DNA of 64,000 nt from Vicia villosa (Eukaryota; Streptophyta; Magnoliopsida; Fabales; Fabaceae), in contig NC_081181.1 in assembly GCF_029867415.1 (NCBI RefSeq), positions 116,809,888 through 116,873,887 of the forward strand, read 5' to 3'. The translations under genes were made by a program, and so were the position numbers. The stretch's first letter is position 1. Every line of letters starts with the position of its first letter. This document shows positions 44,741-54,218 of this stretch, in pieces. The notes under the pieces are model-generated. The model saw only the letters and a list, made by a program, of their open reading frames with translations. It searched no databases and had not been told where the DNA came from.

Positions 44741-45163
44741 GTGTCATTCTTTCGATACTCGTCTGTATCTCCTTTTGATGCTCGTATGTGTCATTCTTTC
44801 GATACTCGTCTGTATCTCCTTTTGATGCTCGTATGTGTCATTCTTTCGATACTCGTCTGTATCTCATTTTGATGCTCGTATGTGTCATTCTTTCGATACT
44901 CGTCTGTATCCCCTTTTGATGCTCGTATGTGTCATTCTTTCGATACTCTTCTGTATCTCCTTTTGATGCTCGTATGTGTCATTCTTTCGATACTCGTCTG
45001 TATCCCCTTTTGATGCTCGTATGTGTCATTTTTTCGATACTCGTCTGTATCTCCTTTTGATGCTCGTATGTGTCATTCCTTCGATACTCGTATGTATCCT
45101 CTTTTTGATGCTCGTACGTGTCATTCTTTCGATACTTGTATGTATCTTCTTTTTGATGCTCGT
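44741..45163 (+). repeat. Minisatellite, 47-bp unit, nine copies
   Basis: The unit is built from GTGTCATTCTTTCGATACTC, GTCTGTATCTCCTTTTGATG and CTCGTAT. Because 47 is not a multiple of 3, the open frames through it cycle through all frames and are not genes. Element G is inserted at its right end (flank CTCGT). Confidence 0.92.
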
Positions 45164-48100
45164 TGTTGCACCCCAAAATTTGCCCATCTATTTTTATTTC
45201 TATATGGCTTATTGCTTTATAAATTCGCATATTAGGTCATCTCACATCATGCATCACTAATTAATAAACATGGCTTGGGATCAAGGATCAAGGAAAGTGA
45301 GATTTCTACTTCATTCGAGCATGATTTATTTGGTTCCTCTTTAAGTATTGGACCGTGAAATTAAGGTTCTGAAGTAGGGGCATTATGTATTTATTCTCTA
45401 TCAAGCTTCATGGGTATCCTTCATCCATTCTCATCAAGAACAAGGATTAGGGTTTATTTCCTTACTCAAGGTCAAAAATTGGGTTCCTAATTATCAAGTC
45501 ACCATAAAGAAAAAAAGAATTGAAAATGTTCGTATCAGTTGACTTTTGGTCAACAAATCAACTTTGGGAGGTTGACCTTTAGTTGACCAACTATCATTAT
45601 TTTTGTCATTTTTATGGTGATTGACTTATTATATAGTTCTCATTCAAAAGGAAAAGAAAAGAATACGTTGAAGTTCAAGTCTTATAAAAAAGGGAATATC
45701 ATCCAAATTCAACATCACCCATGTTTATTCAAATTCCAAACTTATTTCAGATGACAGTATAAGTCTTGTACAAACAATCCTATACAATCACCATCTCATT
45801 ACAAAAGAAAATAATTACACAAGATATACAAGTTCAATTACCAAGTGTCACCATGACACCATTCAAAACCATTACATCATTTCCTATATCCATCCTTTAC
45901 AAATTCACCATAAAAAGACCAAACTTCTAGAATTAATTAAGTGACATTGCATCATATGCCGAACTCGCGTCCGTAATTCTGCTTCAGATGCGAACCTACA
46001 AAAATCCAATGTTACATCAGTTCAGGCCTACATAAGTGAAACCGGATTCAGACTCCATTCACAGAATATAATAACCAGTCCCAACAGTTTTTTATTAATT
46101 TTCCTATAACAGTTTCAACCCTTAACTAGTATATAACCAATTAACCTCATTCAGTTAATAACCTAACCATAACCACCCTTAACTAACTTCCCTAACATTC
46201 AGCCAACAGTTCCTAACCTAACTAACCTTCAACAATCCTAACCGATTCAGTTATAACCTCTAACAGATTTAACAGAAAGACAAAGAGAAAGAATCAGAGA
46301 TTGAACCAACCTCCATTCCCAGAATCATAACCGAATCCTAACCACATCATAACTACCTAATCACTCTAACAGAATCGGCAATATCATATAACAGTTTTCT
46401 AACTACCCTGCATCTAACATATAACAGCTTCATAACTGTCCATAACAGAATCCAAGAGAAAGAAACTAACTTGAGAACCAATTCAATCCTCACCCTTCAA
46501 TTCCTAACAGAATCTCTAAGATCTAACGGCCCATGTATTCCCTTCTCAATCTATTTAAACCGTGCTTCCCTCCACAATTCAGTCTCTCCACCATTCTTCT
46601 CCAATTCACTCTTTCTCCATCTTCATCCCTTCTCTCTTTCTCCACAATTTTTCCAGAATCAACCACCATTTCCTTTATTTTCTCTCTGAACCTTCATTCT
46701 TCATCACTGCTACACCACCACCTCACTCTCTCTATAATCTTCATCCACTCTTCTTCCTTCATCCATCATCTCTGTAAATTCTCTCACATTCAATCTAAGA
46801 GTTCTGCCAATCTTCACTTTCTTCACATTCAACCTTCAGTTATCCATTCTCACTCTCAATCTTCATCACTGTTCTTCATCTTCGTCTGCAAATCCATCTT
46901 CAACAACAAACAATCAACATCATCATCACAATTGCAGCAAGAACATTACAATCATAACAGAAAAAGAAGAGAAAATTTTCAGAAAAAAAGCATTCACTCG
47001 CCTTCAGATTCTCAGCCTTCAATCTTCTGCAAGTTCATCAATCGTCATCACCGGTTCAGATTCGCCTCAATCTACAACATCCTCTCATCAGACCTGCATT
47101 ATCCACACATCTTCAGCATCATCGCCAAACGCATAAAGAAATCGAGAAGAAGAAGAAGACTGAGTACGATTTACTTGAGTTCTTGGAGAAGTGTTAATCA
47201 GGTATCTCATCGAAACCGATTGAGGCCACTGCAACGTCGAAGACTCGGGATTTTGAAAGGAGGCAGAGAGAATGCAGGTTGCTTGGAGAATAGGAGAAGA
47301 ACAAGACCGCATCCCAGTCATCCACCGTTGAAGACAAATCGGAGGCGAGATTGAACTCCGGCCGCCGCTGTGTATTCTCTGAAGAAGATTCGCGAGAATT
47401 CCAATGGTCACACTTCTCAACCCTAATCCCAATCTAATTCTTCTTTTTGTTATTTTTATTTCATTATTTTATTTAATTGTTTTTTTGAATAATAATGGTA
47501 AATAACAAAATCTGGGTATAATAATGTTGGGCCAGAAACGAATTCGCCTCTCACCCATGGCCCATGCGTTTTGAACTGCAATCTGAATAAGAACTATCCT
47601 GGGCCTGATTTCATCTTCTCACCCCCTCTGGCCCAGAGTACCACGTTTTTGGTACTGGAAACCATAACAAAAAAATCTCTCCCGGGCCAACCATTTGGGC
47701 CCTGCGCCCTATTTACTCTTTGCACCCATAATTTACTTTTCACCCCCTGATTCATATTAAAAAATGATTAGAATTTAGTTTTTACTTAGATTTTTCTCCT
47801 ATCATTTTTTGGACTTTTAACACATAGTTTTTGGCATATAAAAATAATCACAAATATATTAGTTTTTAGGCTATTTGTTTTTTAGTCTTTTTACTTGATT
47901 TGTAATTCAATTTCTTTCATAAAAATCAACATAAAGAAAATAGTAGTATTTTAATTCACTTTTGTGCTATATTTTGACTTGTTCTATTTCATGCTCTTGT
48001 ACTATTTTCATGTATCCTACTTGTTGACTTCTAATTGTGATCTTTATTTTCATATTCTTTTATTCCTAACCTTAGGTAGAAACCATGATAACATTAGGTA

Positions 48101-48939
48101 GAAATTCCCTTCATACTTAGGCTAGTTTCTTTTCCTTTTCAACTTTAAAACACCTAACAACTATCCAAATTAAATCCCATAAAAAATACAAAGAAAATAC
48201 TTAAAATACTAATAATCAAAGTGAAAATTCTTAAAAAGGGAATGGAAGCTTGAACATCCCTTGCTTAAGGGAATGTTCGAGTGCTTGGATCTCCCTTGCT
48301 TAAGGGTTCCATTCAGGCGTAAGTTCCCAACTTCTAAAAAATACAAACCAAAGAGCAATCCGAGTTTCCCTTGCTTAAGGGATTTCCTCGAAACGCTCAA
48401 AATCTTTCTTCTCTCTCTTGCCTCCGAGGCATTCTTTCTCTTGCCTTCAGGGCATTCTTTCTCCTAATCGGACACGTTACTTCCGCTCCATTCCCAGCTT
48501 AAGATTCCAGAGGTCGAGCAGCGGAGTGCGAATGTAACTGTTCAACTAAAAAACACAAAAACAAACAAAAACTAAAGAGCCGAACTACGGCGCTCTGATT
48601 CCTGAAAAGGATACGTAGGCATTGGGTCGCGGGGCCTAAGCGAGCACAACTATTTATAAACCTTATTTTCCCCGTGTTTCTTCTTTCATTTGCATGCATC
48701 CCCTTAGTAATTAAGCTTTAGATTTATACACCCTTTAGATAGCAACAAACATAGGTGGATACCATCGAGTACGATGGGCGTGAGGGGTGCTAGTACCTTC
48801 CCCTCGCGTAACCGACTCCCGTACCCTATCTCTGGTCGAAAGACCTCGTTCTTATTCATCTTAGGTTTTCTGATATTCCTTTCCCTTAAGGGATAAATAT
48901 ATTGGTGGCGACTCTGTTCATTTTCGCGAGCGTGCGACA
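45164..48939 (+). repeat. 5' LTR of element G, 3776 bp
   Basis: TGTTGCACCCC to GCGTGCGACA. It carries a W-box-like cluster (TTGAC and GTCAA) at 45536-45587, a CT-rich stretch at 46530-46950, three CCCTTGCTTAAGGG hairpins at 48257-48381, and a partial primer-site copy at 48906-48916. The 273-residue ORF at 46533-47354 is low-complexity Ser/His/Ile and is not a gene. Confidence 0.92.
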
Positions 48940-48941
48940 GC

Positions 48942-48960
48942 TGGCGACTCTGCTGGGGAC
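48942..48960 (+). promoter_or_regulatory. Primer binding site of element G
   Basis: TGGCGACTCTGCTGGGGAC, two bases after the LTR, identical to F's site over 18 bases. Confidence 0.8.
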
Positions 48961-49161
48961 GTTAGACCTATTGCGGATCCATTCTTAGCGAGTCGATCCT
49001 AGCCTGCATTTGTTTGTTTATTTACTGGGTGTTTACTTGTTTTATGTCTATACCTTGTATATATGTTTGCATGCTTATTCTTTGCCTGCATATCATGTTT
49101 ATTTCTGTTTGCACATCATGCATATGGATTATATTTTGTGTTCCCTGGGGTCTTCTGTTCT

Positions 49162-49446
49162 GTTTTGCAGGTGGGGGGTTTGTATGAGGTAAAAGGCCCA
49201 CTACCCAGGCCAGTGACACATAGGATTAGCGTGGATGCTCATGTCGACTCCCGTAGCCCTTGCTACGATCGAGCTTGACATGGGGTACCACAACTGGGCG
49301 AGGTTCTTTCATGGAACACTGTGTCTGGCACGCTTGTTGCCTCAAACACTTTGTACCCCATGGGAACTGTAGACCCTAGTGACCATTAGGGACCACCCGT
49401 CCGTGTCTAGACTACATACCCGTGAGATTGGGGTGGGACAGGAAAC
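49162..49446 (+). other. Conserved leader block in element G
   Basis: Counterpart of 39843-40128 in F. Only a handful of substitutions by eye over 285 bp. Confidence 0.65.
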
Positions 49447-49558
49447 TTGACCTTCATCATACCCGGATTTCTGCTATTCAATAAAAGGCGTCGAACCTTT
49501 GATCCTGGGACATTTGACTTATACAGAAGTTCTACATCAGTTATCTATCAGAATCAAC

Positions 49559-49735
49559 GTCGAACCTCTGAATCTGGAAGGTTCGACCTTATTTGACGTA
49601 TGCAAAGGTTATCTATTAGAATCAACGTCGAACCTCTGAATCTGGAGGGTTCGACCATCTTTGACTTATGCACAAGCTATTTATCCAGAAAGCAACGTCG
49701 AACCTCTGAATCTGGAGGGTTCGACCATATCTTAT
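49559..49735 (+). repeat. Tandem hairpin repeat, about 68-bp unit, three copies
   Basis: Each unit contains GTCGAACCT, an 11-base loop and AGGTTCGAC (or GGGTTCGAC), an 8-9 bp perfect stem, at 49559-49587, 49627-49655 and 49697-49725. A related single GTCGAACCT lies at about 49487. Confidence 0.85.
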
Positions 49736-50278
49736 TGACCATGAGAAGCTGTTATCCAAGGGGCCTTGATCCTTGATCCTGATTTATGCTGCATTTGCAT
49801 CTTCATTAACATTTTTGCATTCATGCATGTGCATCCATGGTTACCAAGACTCTCACTTTCTTCCTTGCCATCAGATCAATCAAGGCGATTCCTCCACACC
49901 GATATCTAATAAGAGCTCACAGAAGAAGAATCATGGGGAATTACAAATAAGATCAAGCTACTATCAGAAAACTCCATGCCCCCTAAAGGGGGCACCTTCC
50001 ACCACTGGAGCCTGAAGACTTTGTGTTTGTTAGAGAATATTCCATTTGCATCAAAATAAGGCCAAGCTTGCCATTGTATAGATTTCTCAAGTATTTTCAA
50101 TTGTATTACTTTTGTTGTTATCAAGTACTTCTCATTGTAAGAAACTCATTCTGTTTGAATAGATAAAAATAATGCAATATACATGTTTTTCTCAAATCAT
50201 TTCATCTTGTCATTATGTTCATTGATACTTCACTCATTTGTCTTAAGCAACTAAAAAAGGAGAATGATGAAAATCAAA

Positions 50279-50283
50279 AACAC
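50279..50283. repeat. Target-site duplication of element H, left copy
   Basis: AACAC before the LTR start. The right copy is at 58973-58977. Confidence 0.95.
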
Positions 50284-51492
50284 TGTTAGAACAAGATTTG
50301 TTCTGATCAATTATCTTAGTTTTGATGATAACAATAATATGAATTTTGCTTAAGATAATATGGTACTCTAATCCAATGCAATTTCCTTTTCAGGAAATAT
50401 ATAAAGAGTACGCATAATTCAGCGCTCAGAAGCTTTGTCTCAAAAGGGTTCAGCATGCAACATCAGAACATGGTCTGGCAAGACATCAGAAGATGGTCGA
50501 AGCAGAATCAGAACATGGGTCTATGGAAGCATCAGAAGAACAAGAGAACAGAAGCACTGAAGTTCTGATGGTATCACGCTCAGAAGCACTTCAAGGTCAG
50601 AAGATCAGAAGATGCTATGCACCAAGCTGTTTGACTCTGATGATATTCAAACGTTGTATTCACAAACATCAGATCAGAAGGAAGTACAAGTGGCAAGCTA
50701 CGCTGACTGACAAAAGGAACGTTAAAAGCTACTAAAGGCTACGTCAGTAGACACAGCGTGAACAAGGCTCGAGGTAGTTGACAAAAGCGTATAACATTAA
50801 ATGCGATGCTGTACGGAACACGCAAAGCATTAAATGCACTCAACGGTCATCTTCTCCAACGCCTATAAATATGAAGTTCTGATGAGAAGCAAGGTTAACG
50901 ATTCTGCACCAAAACAACTCAAATTAACTTGCTGAAACGCTGTTCAAATTCAAAGCTCAGAATCTTCATCTTCATCAAAGCTCACTACATTGCTGTTGTA
51001 ATATATTAGTGAGATTAAGCTTAAACGTTAAGAGAAATATCACAGTTTGTGATTATAGCTTTTAAGAAGCATTTGTAATACTCTTAGAATTGATTACATT
51101 AAGTTGTAAGGAACTAGAGTGATCGTGTGGATCAGAATACTCTAGGAAGTCTTAGAGGTTATCTAAGCAGGTTGTAACTAGAGTGATCGTGTGGATCAGT
51201 ATACTCTAGAAAAGTCTTAGAGGGTATCTAAGCAGTTGTTCCTGGAGTGATCAGTGTGTGATCAGAAGACTCTGGAAGACTTAGTTGCTGACTAAGTGGA
51301 AAACCATTGTAATCCGTGCGATTAGTGGATTAAATCCTCAGTTGAGGTAAATCATCTCTGCGGGGGTGGACTGGAGTAGTTTAGTTAACAACGAACCAGG
51401 ATAAAAATAACTGTGCATTTTTTTTTATCTGTCAAGTTTTTAAAGCTACACTTATTCAAACCCCCCCTTTCTAAGTGTTTTTCTATCCTTCA
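50284..51492 (+). repeat. 5' LTR of element H
   Basis: 1209 bp, TATA box TATAAATA at 50864-50871, same layout as the A LTR including the tandem dyad units near 51115-51290. Confidence 0.96.
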
Positions 51493-51494
51493 AT

Positions 51495-51506
51495 TGGCAT
51501 CAGAGC
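51495..51506 (+). promoter_or_regulatory. Primer binding site of element H
   Basis: TGGCATCAGAGC, same one-base variant of the initiator-Met site as in element A. Confidence 0.85.
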
Positions 51507-51578
51507 GCCGGTTCTAAGGTGCAAGCACTTAACCGTGTTTAGAAAAGATTCAGGAAGAGAAAAACGCTTCAGTAAAAG

Positions 51579-53498
51579 ATGGTTGATGAAAGTGAAAAGT
51601 CTACACCTGCATCTACATCTGGCTCTGCTGAGCAATACAACGGTAACAATGGTTATACTAGACCGCCGGTATTTGATGGTGAAAACTTTGAATACTGGAA
51701 AGATAAACTGGAAAGTTACTTTCTTGGTCTAGATGGTGATCTATGGGATCTTCTGATGGATGGTTACAAACATCCAGTAAATGCCAGAGGCGTAAAGCTG
51801 ACAAGGCAAGAAATGAATGATGATCAGAAGAAGCTCTTCAGGAATCATCATAAATGCAGAACTGTTTTGCTGAATGCTATCTCTCATGCTGAGTATGAGA
51901 AGATATCTAACAGGGAAACGACCTATGACATATATGAGTCCTTGAAAATGACTCATGAAGGAAATGCTCAAGTCAAGGAGACTAAAGCTCTCGCCTTAAT
52001 CCAGAAATATGAAGCCTTCAAGATGGAGGATGATGAAGACATTGAAAAGATGTTTTCAAGATTTCAAACTCTTACTGCTGGATTGAGAGTTCTTGACAAG
52101 GGATACACCAAGGCTGATCACGTAAAGAAGATCATCAGAAGCTTACCCAGAAGATGGGGTCCTATGGTGACTGCATTCAAGATTGCAAAGAATCTGAATG
52201 AAGTTTCTCTGGAAGAGCTTATCAGTGCCTTGAGAAGTCATGAAATAGAGCTGGACGCAAATGAGCCTCAAAAGAAAGGTAAGTCTATTGCATTAAAATC
52301 CAATATCAAGAAATGCACTAACGCTTTTCAGGCTAGAGAAGAAGATCCTGAAGAATCAGAATCTGAAGAAGAAGATGAACTGTCCTTGATCTCCAGAAGG
52401 CTAAATCAACTCTGGAAGACCAAGCAAAGGAAGTTCAGAGGCTTCAGAAGTTCAAAGAAATTTGAACGTGGAGAATCTTCTGATGACAGAAGATTTGACA
52501 AGAAGAAGGTCATGTGCTATGAATGCAATGAGCCTGGACACTTCAAGAATGAATGTCCAAATCTTCAGAAGGAAAATCCCAAGAAGAAGTTTCATAAGAA
52601 GAAAGGTCTTATGGCAACCTGGGATGAGTCAGAAGATGATTCAGACTCTGAAGATGAGCAGGCTAACTGTGCGCTGATGGCGACAGAAGATGATGGATCA
52701 AAATCTACATCAGAATCAGATTCTGAAGAGGTATTTTCTGAACTTACTAGAGATGAGTTAGTTTCCGGTCTAACTGAACTTCTGGAACTCAAGTCTCAGA
52801 TTAGTCTCAAATACAAAAAGCTGAAAAAGCTATTTGAATTTGAAACAAAGAAGCTTGAGTTGGAGAATTCTGAATTAAAAGAAAAACTTTTAAAATTATC
52901 CAATAATGTTGGATCTCCTTCTGATTCAGAAAAATCCACTCCTAGTCTAAACCATATTCTGAAAGAATATGATTTAAGTTTCAGGAAGTTCTTATCTAGA
53001 AGTATTGGCAGAAGTCAGCTAGCTTCTATGATATATGCTATGTCTGGAAACAAAAGAGTTGGCATTGGTTTTGAGGGTGAAACCCCATACAAACTTGAAC
53101 CTGTTGATGAAATGAAACTCACATACAAGCCATTGTATGATCAGTTCAAGTATGGCCACTCCCATGATATTAGGCACACTTCACATGCTCAAAGTTTTCA
53201 CATAACACACACCAAAAAGCATGTGACACAACCTAGGAAATATCATGAAACTCACATTAAAAATTATCATGCTGTTCCTCCTATTGCTTACAATGTTAAA
53301 CCCAAGTTCAATCAGAACTTGAGGAGAACTAACAAGAAAGGACCCAAGAAGATGTGGGTACCAAAGAAAAAGACTATTTCTTTTGCAGATTCTCTTGGTG
53401 ACAAAGAAGATAAAAGTCAACATGACATGTCTCCTGGACTCAAGTTGGTCTCAACACTTGAAGGGAAGAAAGACTGTCTTCCAAGTTCTGGTACTTAA
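51579..53498 (+). CDS. gag: Copia gag polyprotein of element H
   Basis: 639 codons, intact, about 95% identical to A's gag by eye. N-terminal FEYWKDKLESYFLGLDGD, capsid helices, one CCHC knuckle (nucleotides ~52514-52555), acidic Ser/Glu region, coiled coil, His-rich end. The last ~35 codons differ from A, because the reading passes into a rearranged region where protease should begin. The ORF starts at the ATG after the primer site. A near-intact gag in an element without enzymes suggests its product is still useful for packaging its own RNA, or that the deletion is recent. Confidence 0.86.
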   Translation: MVDESEKSTPASTSGSAEQYNGNNGYTRPPVFDGENFEYWKDKLESYFLGLDGDLWDLLMDGYKHPVNARGVKLTRQEMNDDQKKLFRNHHKCRTVLLNAISHAEYEKISNRETTYDIYESLKMTHEGNAQVKETKALALIQKYEAFKMEDDEDIEKMFSRFQTLTAGLRVLDKGYTKADHVKKIIRSLPRRWGPMVTAFKIAKNLNEVSLEELISALRSHEIELDANEPQKKGKSIALKSNIKKCTNAFQAREEDPEESESEEEDELSLISRRLNQLWKTKQRKFRGFRSSKKFERGESSDDRRFDKKKVMCYECNEPGHFKNECPNLQKENPKKKFHKKKGLMATWDESEDDSDSEDEQANCALMATEDDGSKSTSESDSEEVFSELTRDELVSGLTELLELKSQISLKYKKLKKLFEFETKKLELENSELKEKLLKLSNNVGSPSDSEKSTPSLNHILKEYDLSFRKFLSRSIGRSQLASMIYAMSGNKRVGIGFEGETPYKLEPVDEMKLTYKPLYDQFKYGHSHDIRHTSHAQSFHITHTKKHVTQPRKYHETHIKNYHAVPPIAYNVKPKFNQNLRRTNKKGPKKMWVPKKKTISFADSLGDKEDKSQHDMSPGLKLVSTLEGKKDCLPSSGT

Positions 53499-53585
53499 AT
53501 CTGTTGAAGAAACTATATTCGTAGGAGTTCAAAAAAGATAGCCTATTAGTCTTGGAACCATCTGTTTTGTTTGTTTCTAGAGCCA

Positions 53586-53909
53586 TGATGTTTCGTTCTT
53601 GGTTATTCTGAATGCTCTAAATGCTACAGAATATACAAAATTGAAACATTGATTGTGGACGAATCAATAAATATCTGGTTTGATGATAAACTTGTTTCTG
53701 ATGAAACAAAGCAGCTTAAGAATTTCTGCAGATACAATTTTGTCGTATCAGAAGCTGCAGAGCAAAGAAGTGAACCTCCAGAAGCTGTGTATATCAGAAG
53801 TAATGAATCAGAAGATCATTCAGATTTATATCAGCACACTTCAGAAGGAGTGTTTCCAGAAGAGAAACTTGATCAGATCAGAAGCAGTGATCAGAATCTG
53901 AAGGCGTAA
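53586..53909 (+). pseudogene. Integrase C-terminal remnant of element H
   Basis: Matches A's 24950-25170: LGYSE, a YRIYK stretch, ETLIVDESINIWFDDKL. Protease, the integrase core and RT on both sides are deleted. Confidence 0.75.
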
Positions 53910-54218
53910 AGTCTATTCTGAAATTTACAGCTGTCATCTATTATCTGATGGTGAACACGTGTCTGTACGGTTAGTACAAAGCGTGCAGTTGAAAAGACGC
54001 CGACCTAGGTAACTGTATTAAATCATTTCATTTACTGTGATCTCTCTCCTAATGTCATTTCTCATTAAATGCATAATGATGTCTTTTTAAATCTTTTAAA
54101 ATAACCCGCTTCATCTTCATTCCCTCTTTTTCTCTCTTTCTCTCTCTTTTGTGCATTCACTTCGTTGCATCTCTCTTCAAACCCTAGTTTTCTAATTTGA
54201 TCTCAAAGCATTATCATC
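53910..54218 (+). promoter_or_regulatory. Region upstream of the extra ORF in element H, promoter-like
   Basis: G-box CACGTG at 53956-53961, TCATTAAATGC near 54063, TTTTTAAAT near 54085, CT-rich leader and AAACCCTAG about 30 bp before the ATG. The order and spacing match A's 25681-25958. Confidence 0.5.

Larger units (their letters stand above)
39639..45163 (+). mobile_element. Internal region of element F, non-coding
   Basis: 5.5 kb with no gag, protease, RT, RNase H or integrase on either strand. It shares several blocks with G's internal DNA: the leader block (39843-40128), a stretch at 41930-42090 (matching 58990-59180) and one at 42530-42640 (matching 59690-59800). It is therefore a non-autonomous long-LTR derivative of the LARD type. 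The right part is cut by element G at 45163, so the true end is not seen. Confidence 0.75.

Noticed and set aside
44555..45260. Repetitive ORFs of about 70-105 residues
   Set aside because: They are translations of the 47-bp minisatellite. All frames stay open by chance because the unit length is not a multiple of 3.
46533..47354. 273-residue ORF rich in Ser, His, Ile
   Set aside because: It lies in LTR G, is driven by CT-rich low-complexity DNA and has no domain pattern.
49559..49735. tRNA-like T arms (GGTTCGAC)
   Set aside because: No acceptor, D or anticodon stems can be formed around them.
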